Origin: Cryomorphaceae bacterium
GTDB taxonomy: Bacteria; Bacteroidota; Bacteroidia; Flavobacteriales_D; SKUL01
Direction of reading: 5' to 3'
Assembly (NCBI GenBank): GCA_007695365.1
Contig: REDV01000041.1
Coordinates: 1-37,947, forward strand
DNA length: 37,947 bases
This document shows, in pieces, positions 17,583 through 25,456 of the stretch (position 1 is the first letter of the stretch; each line of letters begins with the position of its first letter). The position numbers and the translations under genes were made by a program. Below the pieces are notes generated by a model. That model searched no databases. It was not told the DNA's origin and saw only the letters and a program-made list of their open reading frames with translations.

Positions 17583-17590
17583 CAAAGATA
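17583..17590 (-). promoter_or_regulatory. -7 promoter element TATCTTTG, 4 bases before tamB ATG
   Basis: Read on the minus strand the order is TATCTTTG, CTGC, ATG. If transcription starts about five bases after the element, as its name (-7) implies, the first transcribed base is the A of the start codon. Confidence 0.7.
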
Positions 17591-17701
17591 ACCAATGCGC
17601 TGTGGCTTTGGTAGGCCTTTATTTCAATGAAGGAGGCACTGGTGCAAAAAAAACCGCGATTTGCTTTTACATAGAGAAGGCATTATCAATGAGTGGAAAT
17701 A

Positions 17702-17709
17702 TATCTTTG
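17702..17709 (+). promoter_or_regulatory. -7 promoter element TATCTTTG, 4 bases before cysH GTG
   Basis: The order is TATCTTTG, CATC, GTG, with the start codon at 17714. It excludes the ATG at 17693, which lies upstream of the element. It is divergent from the tamB promoter about 110 bases away. Confidence 0.65.
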
Positions 17710-17713
17710 CATC

Positions 17714-18370
17714 GTGAAATTTGAGGAGATACAAAGTTATTTGCAACGCTACACCGAGGAAGGTAAAAAGTGCTTCGTTACTTCGTCGTTTCAGAGTCAC
17801 AGCCTGCCGTTGCTTCACATGCTGAGCCGGATGCCCTTTGAAATTCCGGTGCTGTTTATCAACACGGGATTTCACTTTCCTGAAACACTGACCTTCCGTG
17901 ATGAAGTGGTTGAAACTTTTGGCTTGAAGATGATTGATGTAGAGTCGCTAGTAAACCGCATTGACCAGCGCGACCAAAACGGTCACTTTTACTTTACCTC
18001 TGACCCGGACCGCTGTTGCTACATCAACAAAACCCAGCCCCTGGAGCCTTTTCTGATGGCTTTTGATGTGTGGATAAACGGAGTGCGTGCCGACCAGAAC
18101 GCCAATCGCCGCAACATGCAAACTGAGCAGGAGGCCCCACACAGTGTAACGCGCTTTCATCCCATATTGGATTGGACGGCGCGCATGATTCACGAGTACG
18201 CCAAAGAGCACGAGCTACCACGGCACCCGTTGGAAGACCAGGGCTACCTGAGTGTAGGATGTGAGCCATGTACCCGCAAAACCGACCTGCACGATGATCG
18301 CAGCGGTCGCTGGTTCGGCATGCAGAAAACCGAATGCGGACTACACACTGATTTGATAAAACCATCATGA
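17714..18370 (+). CDS. cysH: APS/PAPS reductase family protein with [4Fe-4S] ligands
   Basis: This 218-residue protein belongs to the adenylyl-sulfate/phosphoadenylyl-sulfate reductase family, which reduces activated sulfate to sulfite with thioredoxin. Cys101-Cys102 (DRCCYI) and Cys183/Cys186 (GCEPC) are the four cluster ligands that mark APS-type enzymes, and ECGLH near the C-terminus (Cys208) is the catalytic motif. The nucleotide loop reads SSFQSHS instead of the more usual SFGAE/D form, a variation to note. GTG at 17714 is preferred to ATG 17693 because of the promoter. No sulfate-activation genes (cysD, cysN) or sulfite reductase are nearby; instead the stop overlaps the start of a sugar-nucleotide epimerase gene (ATGA). 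Confidence 0.87.
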   Translation: MKFEEIQSYLQRYTEEGKKCFVTSSFQSHSLPLLHMLSRMPFEIPVLFINTGFHFPETLTFRDEVVETFGLKMIDVESLVNRIDQRDQNGHFYFTSDPDRCCYINKTQPLEPFLMAFDVWINGVRADQNANRRNMQTEQEAPHSVTRFHPILDWTARMIHEYAKEHELPRHPLEDQGYLSVGCEPCTRKTDLHDDRSGRWFGMQKTECGLHTDLIKPS

Positions 18371-19281
18371 AAATACTGATCACCGGAGGAGCCGGATACA
18401 TCGGCACCGAATTGACCTACGCATTGGCCCAGATGCAGAGCGTAAGCGAAATCTGCGTGTACGACAACCTGAGCCGCGGCAACTACAACTTTTTTTTGGG
18501 CAACCGAAAGCTTCCTTCCAGCAAAGTGCGCTTTGTGCAGGGTGATTTGCTCGACACCCGAAAATTGCGCAAACACGTGGCGGAGTGTAATGTGGTTTTT
18601 CACCTTGCAGCACGCGTAACCACACCTTTTGCCGACGGACAGCCTCACCTGATGGAGCAGGTGAATCATTGGGGAACTGCCGAGTTGGTGCACGCCGCCG
18701 AACTGGCCGGAATAGAGCAGTTTTGGCATGTGAGCAGCGTTTCGGTGTACGGATCTACGAGCGTCCCGGCGGGCATAGGAAGCCCCATCGGTCCACAAAC
18801 CTTTTACGGTATTTCAAAGTTGCGGGGTGAGCAGCACGTTGAGCGGCTTTTGCAAAAAGTGCCGGGAGCCATCCTGCGCTGCGGAAACGTTTATGGCTAC
18901 AGCCGTAGCATGCGCTTTGATGCCATGATTAACCGCTTCATGTTTGAAGCGCGTTTTCAGAAGAAGATCACCATTCAGGGCAATGGCGAGCAACGCAGGG
19001 CTTTTATTCATGTAGATAAGGTGGTCGAGGTGCTTTGCAGTCTGATGCAAAATCCCCCCTCAGGCAGGCTCTACAACGTGGTGGAGCACAATCTGAGTGT
19101 GTTGGAAGTGGCCGAAAGGTTGCACGAATTGTATCCCTCGCTGGAGATGATTTTTGTGAACCAGCACATGCCCATGCGCTCGCTGGAAGTGATACCCGAT
19201 GAAAAACTCAATGAGCGTTTTAATCGCAATCGTCATCTGCGGAATGAACTGGCAGATTTTAAGGAAGCTTTTAGTTTTTGA
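18367..19281 (+). CDS. NAD-dependent sugar-nucleotide epimerase/dehydratase
   Basis: This 304-residue extended short-chain dehydrogenase has the NAD-binding GGAGYIG at 7-13, a Ser at 123/124 in the VSSVSVYGS strand, and the catalytic Tyr147-x3-Lys151 (YGISK). It most resembles the UDP-glucose 4-epimerase/dTDP-glucose dehydratase class; the exact sugar cannot be read from sequence. It starts within the stop codon of the cysH-like gene (ATGA overlap), so the two are translationally coupled, a combination that hints at linked use of sulfite or simply shared control. It is convergent with the thioesterase gene, with a small hairpin in the 48-base gap. Confidence 0.85.
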   Translation: MKILITGGAGYIGTELTYALAQMQSVSEICVYDNLSRGNYNFFLGNRKLPSSKVRFVQGDLLDTRKLRKHVAECNVVFHLAARVTTPFADGQPHLMEQVNHWGTAELVHAAELAGIEQFWHVSSVSVYGSTSVPAGIGSPIGPQTFYGISKLRGEQHVERLLQKVPGAILRCGNVYGYSRSMRFDAMINRFMFEARFQKKITIQGNGEQRRAFIHVDKVVEVLCSLMQNPPSGRLYNVVEHNLSVLEVAERLHELYPSLEMIFVNQHMPMRSLEVIPDEKLNERFNRNRHLRNELADFKEAFSF

Positions 19282-19296
19282 TTGTGGATATTCGGA

Positions 19297-19315
19297 TTTC
19301 AGTGGCGCACTGAGA
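19297..19315. terminator. Hairpin between convergent genes
   Basis: TTTCAGTG at 19297-19304 pairs with CACTGAGA at 19308-19315 (one G-T pair) around a GCG loop. It lies 16 bases after the epimerase stop and 15 bases beyond the end of the convergent gene. No T-run follows directly, so a terminator role is only possible. Confidence 0.35.
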
Positions 19316-19329
19316 AAAGAATGAGATTT

Positions 19330-19761
19330 TTATTCCAATTCCGAAAGCTTCATAGCTGATGTCATAAACTGCCCGCTTCCAATACCGCAGAGCCGGTTTC
19401 GGGCATCGTACAAACGCGACGATGCCAGTACAATGGTGGAGCCGGGTTTTTCTATCACCCCCTCGGCTCGTAATATTCCGCTCTTTACGGGTCGTATAAG
19501 CTGAACCTGAAAGGAGGTAGTAAGTATGAAAAACTCCGTTTGCAGGGAGGAAGCTGCGAAAAACGCCGCATCATCCAGCAGCTTGAAGTACACTGAGCCG
19601 TGCAAACTTTGTCCTGCGTGAAAAAACCTGTCTTCAACCATGTGCTCTATCACCGCTTTACCTTCTTCTAACAGGATGGTCACACCGCTGTATACCTCCC
19701 GATTCACGCGACCCCGCAGGTACATGGTTTCCAAAAAGCGAAAGTGCGATTCCTGATTCAT
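19330..19761 (-). CDS. Hotdog-fold thioesterase (PaaI/YdiI-like)
   Basis: This 143-residue protein matches the hotdog thioesterase fold. The HGSVYFKLLDDAAFFAAS segment (54-71) corresponds to the conserved HGG/HGS plus D/E catalytic helix of the PaaI-like group, with Asp63 or Asp64 as the likely acid. Family members hydrolyse acyl-CoA; the substrate is unknown here. It begins inside the stop codon of the upstream permease gene (ATGA overlap), so the two form an operon. The pairing with a permease has no obvious biochemical logic and may reflect only co-transcription. Confidence 0.8.
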   Translation of the reverse strand: MNQESHFRFLETMYLRGRVNREVYSGVTILLEEGKAVIEHMVEDRFFHAGQSLHGSVYFKLLDDAAFFAASSLQTEFFILTTSFQVQLIRPVKSGILRAEGVIEKPGSTIVLASSRLYDARNRLCGIGSGQFMTSAMKLSELE

Positions 19762-20852
19762 AAGTTTCGGGTAAGGGAACTAACCACTTTGTATTGAGAG
19801 AAAAGCTCCTTGGCTATAATCCGCAGCACCGTGTAGGACGGAATGGCGATAATCATTCCGGTGATACCGTAAAGCGTACCTGCTACGGAAATCACAATGA
19901 AAATTTCAAGCGGGTGTGCGTTTACCACGTTGGCAAAAAGCACTGGCTGAGTAATCATATTGTCAAACAACTGCATGCAGGCAAAAATGACGAGGATCCA
20001 GCCGCTCTTGGGTAAAAGCTCGCTGTAAAAGTTCAAATCGAGGTTGGTGAGCATCACGATAATAACCCCCAAAATGGCGCCCATTACCGGACCGAGGTAG
20101 GGGATGAGATTCAACAGACCGGCCATGAAGCCGATAATCAGGGCATTTTCGATTCCCAGAAAAAACTTGAGCGAAACGCTGATTATGAGTGTTACAAGCG
20201 CAACCTGAATCACCAAACCAAAGCAGTAGCGCGTTAACAGGCGCTTGGTGTTGTCAAGGATTACACGCACGTGGGGCACTTCGGCATCGGGCACCAGCGT
20301 TTCGAGAATGCGCTGCAGCAACATCCCGTCGCGGAGAAAGAAGAAGCCCATAAACAACACAGAAAAAATGGCGATAAAGAGGTTGCCCAGCACTCCGAAA
20401 ATGCTTTGAAATACACTCGAGACCTTTCCGAATTTGAGAATATCGCGGATTTGTGCCCTGAAATAGTGCTCGTCGAAGCGCTCTTCGGTGAGCTCATAGT
20501 CTGCCAGAAATTGCGAAAACCGATTCAGCGGCTCTGCAAATGCGCGGGCTACTTCATTTGCTTCGATGGAAGAAACAATGCGCGCCTGTTGGGCGATAAG
20601 CGGCACAAACAAACTGAAAATGCCCACCACAAAAAGTATCATCACAATCAACACAATCAATGCACTGAGCGAGTTGGGTAATCGAAAGTTCTTGATGCGG
20701 ATTTTGCCCAGAAGGTTCATCAGTGGACGGCCCAGCAGAGAAAGCACCACCGCCAGGATGATGTACACAAAAATGGTACGCAGCTGGTAAACAAGGTAAA
20801 CAGCCAGAACAATCCCCAGGATTGCACCGATAATTCGCAGCACATTTTTCAC
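19758..20852 (-). CDS. AI-2E family transporter (permease)
   Basis: This 364-residue integral membrane protein of the AI-2E/PerM family has about seven to eight hydrophobic segments. These include an N-terminal pair (about 5-80), a long soluble segment (about 95-150), and the family's conserved C-terminal block GFMAGLLNLIPYLGPVMGAILG around residues 244-265. Members export autoinducer-2 or act as ion/proton antiporters; which applies cannot be decided. Start is GTG at 20852. A weak promoter (TAATTTTC, last base off consensus) sits four bases upstream, the same spacing as in other genes of this window. It is co-transcribed with the thioesterase gene. Confidence 0.9.
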   Translation of the reverse strand: MKNVLRIIGAILGIVLAVYLVYQLRTIFVYIILAVVLSLLGRPLMNLLGKIRIKNFRLPNSLSALIVLIVMILFVVGIFSLFVPLIAQQARIVSSIEANEVARAFAEPLNRFSQFLADYELTEERFDEHYFRAQIRDILKFGKVSSVFQSIFGVLGNLFIAIFSVLFMGFFFLRDGMLLQRILETLVPDAEVPHVRVILDNTKRLLTRYCFGLVIQVALVTLIISVSLKFFLGIENALIIGFMAGLLNLIPYLGPVMGAILGVIIVMLTNLDLNFYSELLPKSGWILVIFACMQLFDNMITQPVLFANVVNAHPLEIFIVISVAGTLYGITGMIIAIPSYTVLRIIAKELFSQYKVVSSLTRNL

Positions 20853-20911
20853 CCCCGAAAATTAGAAAAACCAAGGGAATGGTGTGCGGCAACTGAAAAG
20901 TCTTTGTTGGT

Positions 20912-21502
20912 TTAGAAACGCAGCCTCATGCCCATGGGGCTTACTTCAAGATTGTTCAGGATGGGAGAGAGGTTTTTCTTATAATGTCCGCGGTAAATGG
21001 CGTACATCACGGCGTCAAGCACCAGTAGAAATCCGCCTTGCACCATGATGGAATAACCCCAGCCTGTGAAACGGTCTCGCTGGTCGGGCATGCGGTTGGC
21101 CAGCTCGGTGAGAAAAAGTCCGCTCATGATGTAGCCCACGTCCAGTCCGGCGTTGAGGAGGTAGATTTTCTCGGTTCCGTAGTGCCCGTCAACAGTTTGT
21201 TGCCACGATTTTCCCGCGCTTCCTTTGCGCAGACCAAGAAGCCCCACACCGGCAAGCCCTGCGTTCACCACATTCCAGTAAACATTCATTTCGTGAAAAT
21301 GAAAATCGGCACCTGTTGTCTGCGTCATGAACGCACCGCTTACAGCAAAATTTCCTACTGCCCAACCGCCTAAAGCATACATACTTCGTTTGCCGATTTG
21401 GTCTTTTCGTGCGTTGAAAGCATCAATGTCTGACTGCTGCGAAAACACAGGAACCGCAATAAATCCGAAAATGGCGAGTAGAAAAAGTGTACGTGTAAGC
21501 AT
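20912..21502 (-). CDS. Small polytopic membrane protein (DUF6992-like)
   Basis: This 196-residue protein begins at the ATG at 21502, which opens a clear signal sequence (MLTRTLFLLAIFGFIAVPVFSQ); the longer frame from 21565 adds 21 polar residues before it and is rejected. After the signal there are about four hydrophobic segments (near 40-60, 72-90, 118-135, 155-175). The layout resembles an uncharacterised Bacteroidota membrane family that I would place with DUF6992, but I cannot verify this. Its C-terminus is basic. It lies 77 bases downstream of the halogenase-like gene on the same strand and may be co-transcribed. Confidence 0.65.
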   Translation of the reverse strand: MLTRTLFLLAIFGFIAVPVFSQQSDIDAFNARKDQIGKRSMYALGGWAVGNFAVSGAFMTQTTGADFHFHEMNVYWNVVNAGLAGVGLLGLRKGSAGKSWQQTVDGHYGTEKIYLLNAGLDVGYIMSGLFLTELANRMPDQRDRFTGWGYSIMVQGGFLLVLDAVMYAIYRGHYKKNLSPILNNLEVSPMGMRLRF

Positions 21503-21579
21503 GGTATAATGGGTTTTAGAGTTCAACAAGGCAGCTCTTTGATTGTTCGGATGAATCCAACCCACTCCGGAGGTTTGTC

Positions 21580-22833
21580 TTACTTGACGGTGAGGTCGGC
21601 CGGATCAAACCCAAATAGAAAGAACCGCGTCAGAAAACTGTGCAGACCACGGCTGTAGCCACTTCCGTTGATGGCATCACCGGTAAAAACCCGCGACAAG
21701 TGCATTTCAACGTGGGGTGCAATGATTTTACCGACGGGGTTTTTGCTTTGGGCCATTCCCGCGCGATACAAGGTAAACAATCTGCCGTTGTACCACGAGT
21801 CGATCACCCTGCGCCATATTTTTACTTCCCATTTCCAGTCCTGCTCGTAGGCGGCCAAAGCAGATTCTTCACCTCCGGCAGCAATCACATCTGCCACGCG
21901 AAAAGCACTTTTCATACTCAGGTACAATCCCGTTGAAAACACCGGATCAATAAATCCGGCCGCGTCACCGATACATACCCAGTTTTTGCCGTAAAAGCGC
22001 TCGTTGATATTCTGCCAGTTGTTGAATTTCACCACTGGTGTAATGCGTTTTCCGCCCTCTGTAAATTCACGCAGACGCTCATCGCTGCGCACGTAGTGGT
22101 CGTATTGTTCCTCGGCAGTGGTTCCGTGTGCAATGAGGTGGGTTGGGTTAATGACAACCCCCAGCGAAACCCTGTCTTTCAAGGGAATACGCCAATTCCA
22201 TCCGCGCTCCAGGTAATCCACGTGGATATTTCCTTCGTCAATGATTTTCACCTTGTCCCAATGGGCAAAAAGCGCCCAGTCTTTGCGGTCGCCTTCAACG
22301 GTTTTTATCATTTCGGTTCGGGCAATCACGCGCGACCTTCCCGAAGCATCCACAATCCAATCTACGCCATCCTCAAAAAAACCATCCGTTTTCAGCAGGG
22401 TCTGGTTGTCCAGTCCGATGCGGTTGTCATCGAGCCTCACTATACCAGCCGTGTGCGGAAAAACCACACAACCCGCTTGTTTGGCACGTTGCAAAAGGGT
22501 CTCATCAAATTTATCGCGAGGGGTATTGTATGCGTAATCAGGAAGCTTTCCTTTTGCGCGAGAAAAATAGGAAGTGATTGTTTCGTCTTTACTCAGGGTT
22601 ACAGTCGCACCGGGCTTATGGCGACTGAAAGATTTCACTTCTTCTTCCACGCCCAGTTTTCGAAGCATGGGAATCACTGCAGGCAACAATGACTCGCCTA
22701 CGATCAAGGGTGGGCGTTTGCCCGTATGGAAAATTCCCACCTTAAACCCCTTCTCAGCCAGCAAAGTAGCCACCGTACTACCGGCAGGACCTCCTCCGAG
22801 TACAGCTACAGTTTGTGTTCTATTGCCGTTCAT
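21580..22833 (-). CDS. Flavin-dependent halogenase-like FAD oxidoreductase
   Basis: This 417-residue protein has an N-terminal FAD dinucleotide fold (GGGPAGS, 13-19), a GESLLP motif at 46-51, and GDAAGFIDPVFSTGL in the middle, the layout of tryptophan-halogenase/geranylgeranyl-reductase-like flavoproteins. It also contains WNWRIP at 212-217, an exact fit to the halogenase WxWxIP signature. A lysine in KPGA (Lys73) sits in the region that supplies the catalytic lysine in halogenases. A chlorinating or brominating enzyme is therefore plausible, but related Bacteroidota proteins include non-halogenating oxidoreductases. The promoter TAACTTTG lies 21 bases before the ATG and almost abuts the divergent cotH promoter. 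Confidence 0.8.
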   Translation of the reverse strand: MNGNRTQTVAVLGGGPAGSTVATLLAEKGFKVGIFHTGKRPPLIVGESLLPAVIPMLRKLGVEEEVKSFSRHKPGATVTLSKDETITSYFSRAKGKLPDYAYNTPRDKFDETLLQRAKQAGCVVFPHTAGIVRLDDNRIGLDNQTLLKTDGFFEDGVDWIVDASGRSRVIARTEMIKTVEGDRKDWALFAHWDKVKIIDEGNIHVDYLERGWNWRIPLKDRVSLGVVINPTHLIAHGTTAEEQYDHYVRSDERLREFTEGGKRITPVVKFNNWQNINERFYGKNWVCIGDAAGFIDPVFSTGLYLSMKSAFRVADVIAAGGEESALAAYEQDWKWEVKIWRRVIDSWYNGRLFTLYRAGMAQSKNPVGKIIAPHVEMHLSRVFTGDAINGSGYSRGLHSFLTRFFLFGFDPADLTVK

Positions 22834-22854
22834 TTCAATTCTGGTTGGGTGTTA

Positions 22855-22862
22855 CAAAGTTA
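22855..22862 (-). promoter_or_regulatory. -7 promoter element TAACTTTG for the halogenase-like gene
   Basis: An exact TAnnTTTG on the minus strand, 21 bases before the ATG at 22833. Only nine bases separate it from the plus-strand element of the divergent gene, so two polymerases cannot bind at once. Confidence 0.6.
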
Positions 22863-22871
22863 AGGAGTCGT

Positions 22872-22879
22872 TACTTTTG
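22872..22879 (+). promoter_or_regulatory. -7 promoter element TACTTTTG, 4 bases before CotH ATG
   Basis: The order is TACTTTTG, ATGC, ATG, again giving a start codon at the expected transcription start. No recognisable -33 element accompanies it. Confidence 0.6.
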
Positions 22880-22883
22880 ATGC

Positions 22884-24086
22884 ATGAAGCATCGTCAAAA
22901 ACCCAATGCTTTTTTCCACGTTTTGTTCACAACCAGCACGGCGATTGCCTTGCTTCTGGTTTCATCCTGCGCTCGTCCTTCGGCCGGTCACCAGGAGAAA
23001 AACTTCATCGACATTCGTTGCAAAGAGGGGCCATTTCAAAAAAACACGCCTTGCAGGGTGAGCTTTTCGGATGGTACGGTACAAAACGGAAACATTCGGG
23101 TACGGGGTCAGAGTTCGCTCAAATACCCGCGTCAATCTTACAGGATGAAGCTCAACAAGCCGCACTCTTTCTGTGAACTCCCGCAACATAAAACGTGGAT
23201 TCTGAATGCCAGTTACATAGATCGCTCCTTCATCCGTCACCGATTCAGTTTTGAGCTTTTTCGCCGCTCAGCTCCCGACCGTATCGCCCCGCATGGCTGC
23301 TACCAAGAAGTATGGCTCAACGGGCAGTACATGGGTTTGTATTTTGTGAGTGAACGCATTGACCGCGAACGCTGCGGCATATTACCCGGTTACAAGGCAG
23401 GTGGAATGCTGTTTAAGGAGCCGCCCGTTTTTATACAATCTGAGCAAAGCACATCCCGACCAGATGAAAAGTACAGGCAGAAGTTTCCGGGCTTTCCCAA
23501 GCGGAACGCAACCCATGAAATGCGGAAACTGGAGTTGTTCATTCAAAACAGCGATTCAGCTTCATTCAATGACAGCCTGGACTATTGGTTCGACAGATAT
23601 AACCTTACCGATTGGGCGCTGCTGCTGCTTTTTACCAACAACACCGATGGCTTGCTTCGCAATTTTTACCTCTACCGCGTGCACCACGGAGCGCCATTCA
23701 GGGTGGCGGTTTGGGATTACGACGAAACCTTCGGGCGGTTTGGAGATGGGCGCAGAAATGACTTTGAAGAAATGGTGAATTTGCGGGTGAACAGGCTTTT
23801 TGATCGCATGTTGGACTGGACAGACTTTGAAGCACGCCTCGGTAATCGCTGGCTGGAGCTTCGCAACGGCCCCTGGCACCCGGATACAGTGCTGAACCGC
23901 GTGGATGCATTGGTTGCTGATGTGGAACCCTACCTCGAACGCCACGAGCGCATGTGGCCTGCTCAAGGTGGTTGGTTTGCCGACAGCCTCACTTTTGAGC
24001 AGGAAATTGAACTGATTCGCGATTTTACCGCTCGCAACTACGCCAGGCTGGATAGTGTATTCGAAAATAGAAGCCTCTCTTACTGA
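22884..24086 (+). CDS. CotH-type kinase family lipoprotein
   Basis: This 400-residue protein carries a signal ending in LLLVSSC (lipidated Cys29). It has the hallmarks of the CotH atypical protein-kinase family: the NGNIRVRGQSS block (68-78) with YRMKL after it, TNNTDGLLRNFYLYR (251-265), and WDYDETFGR (277-285), whose aspartates bind metal and ATP. CotH of spore formers phosphorylates coat proteins. In Bacteroidota such lipoproteins act outside the cytoplasm on unknown targets. The gene is divergent from the halogenase-like gene with overlapping control regions. Its end overlaps by 7 bases the end of the convergent cytochrome/copper protein. The first ATG is preferred because the promoter is directly upstream. 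Confidence 0.87.
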   Translation: MKHRQKPNAFFHVLFTTSTAIALLLVSSCARPSAGHQEKNFIDIRCKEGPFQKNTPCRVSFSDGTVQNGNIRVRGQSSLKYPRQSYRMKLNKPHSFCELPQHKTWILNASYIDRSFIRHRFSFELFRRSAPDRIAPHGCYQEVWLNGQYMGLYFVSERIDRERCGILPGYKAGGMLFKEPPVFIQSEQSTSRPDEKYRQKFPGFPKRNATHEMRKLELFIQNSDSASFNDSLDYWFDRYNLTDWALLLLFTNNTDGLLRNFYLYRVHHGAPFRVAVWDYDETFGRFGDGRRNDFEEMVNLRVNRLFDRMLDWTDFEARLGNRWLELRNGPWHPDTVLNRVDALVADVEPYLERHERMWPAQGGWFADSLTFEQEIELIRDFTARNYARLDSVFENRSLSY

Positions 24087-25456
24087 TTGAGCGGAATGGC
24101 CTCGTCGCCTTCTTCGTACAGCACGTAGTTCACGAAAAACTGGAACATCTCGTCCGTGGTTTTCATGTCGCCTTTGGGCTCCCGAATGGTTTGGGGCGGA
24201 TCAAAGGGCTGAAAGGGATTGCCCGCGGTATTGTCAAAGGTGCCCCATACCTCAATCTTACTGCCTTTCGGGATTTTGAGTATGTGCTTAAAGGTGTAGA
24301 AGTACTGCCATCTGAAGTCCCAGCGCGGCAGGTGTACAAGCGGAATGGTGTCGCCGTCCGGGCGAATGGCATAGGCCAAAAACTCCTTGCCGAGCAGGTG
24401 CATGTGCGGATTGATGGTGAGTACTGACCAATCCTGCGGTACGCGGTAGGTGGTTTTAAAGGTAACGACCGAATCGGCAGGAATCACAAACTCCGGAATA
24501 ACGGGCGTATCACCCAGCGTGCCCATCTGCAATTCGCGCATGGGTCGTTGGGGGGGCGTGTCTGAAAACCACAATTTAAAGTGCGACAGGTCAAAGGTAT
24601 CGAGTGCGCTTGGGCCGTAGTGCATGGTTTGCATCAGAAAGGCCGCCTGCCGCTTGAGGTAGTACCCGCCAATGCCCTCGGGATAGGCCACGGCCTCCAC
24701 GCCCGGCAGGTAGTTCACCATCGAAGGCGAAAGAGGCGGGTAGGTGCCGTCGTCATTGAGCAGTTGCATGTAGTGATAAGCCGAAAACGAATCGGTGGTA
24801 TCGGGGTCAACGATGGTTTCGCCCTGCCAGATGTCGCTTTTCTTACCATCGGGGTAGTTGATCAGGCTGCCGTTCATGTGGTGCACAAGCTGGCGGTTGC
24901 CCGGCACAAACTCCACTGCGCGCAAGAAGGTGTCGGCCGGCAGCTCAAAGGGAACCTTGATGTAAAGAAAAAGGTCGCGGTTGTTTCCCGGAATCCATAC
25001 GGTATCTTTCATCGAAACAATCCTGTCGGGCGGGCCGAGCACCGATGCGCGGTCAAAATCGGGCAGGGGAGGAAGGTCGTCAGCACGTCCTTCAAGCGCT
25101 CCTTCTTCAAACCACCGCTGAATCATGGCAATTTGCTCGTTGGTTAACCCGCGCTCGTTGGCGTAGCTTTGGTATTCGCGGTTGGCCGGCCACGGAGGCA
25201 TAAAGCGGGTTTCGGTCACGTGGGCAATCATTTTGGCGCGCTTTTTCACGTCCTGATAACTCACCAGCGGAAACGGCCCGGCCTCACCCAGCCGGTGACA
25301 AACCGCGCAATGCTCAAAGATGATGGGGGCGATGTGCCTGTTGAATGTTAAGGCAGTATCGTCGGTGCCTGTATGCGCACTTTCCTTTTGCCGGGTGGGC
25401 TGGCATGCCGCCAAAAGCAGGATGGTGATTCCGGTTGAAACTACTCGATAAAACAT
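24080..25456 (-). CDS. Lipoprotein with cytochrome c and copper type II monooxygenase domains
   Basis: This 458-residue protein has a lipobox LLLAAC (Cys18) and a c-type heme site Cys50-x2-Cys53-His54 with Met86 (RFMPPW) as possible distal ligand. Its C-terminal region matches the peptidylglycine/dopamine monooxygenase fold. All expected copper ligands can be seen: HHM (His192, His193) and MHYG (His279) for the first copper, HMH (His351, His353) and DEM (Met437) for the second. A heme domain fused to a two-copper hydroxylase suggests that electrons pass through the heme in place of ascorbate; this is inference. It overlaps the upstream redoxin gene by 16 bases and was likely transcribed with it. 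Confidence 0.85.
   Translation of the reverse strand: MFYRVVSTGITILLLAACQPTRQKESAHTGTDDTALTFNRHIAPIIFEHCAVCHRLGEAGPFPLVSYQDVKKRAKMIAHVTETRFMPPWPANREYQSYANERGLTNEQIAMIQRWFEEGALEGRADDLPPLPDFDRASVLGPPDRIVSMKDTVWIPGNNRDLFLYIKVPFELPADTFLRAVEFVPGNRQLVHHMNGSLINYPDGKKSDIWQGETIVDPDTTDSFSAYHYMQLLNDDGTYPPLSPSMVNYLPGVEAVAYPEGIGGYYLKRQAAFLMQTMHYGPSALDTFDLSHFKLWFSDTPPQRPMRELQMGTLGDTPVIPEFVIPADSVVTFKTTYRVPQDWSVLTINPHMHLLGKEFLAYAIRPDGDTIPLVHLPRWDFRWQYFYTFKHILKIPKGSKIEVWGTFDNTAGNPFQPFDPPQTIREPKGDMKTTDEMFQFFVNYVLYEEGDEAIPLNQ

Noticed and set aside
18367-19281. Calling the epimerase a UDP-sulfoquinovose synthase
   Set aside because: Coupling to the APS-reductase-like gene is suggestive, but the protein is about 100 residues shorter than SqdB proteins and only general epimerase motifs are visible. 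It is listed as a hypothesis only.
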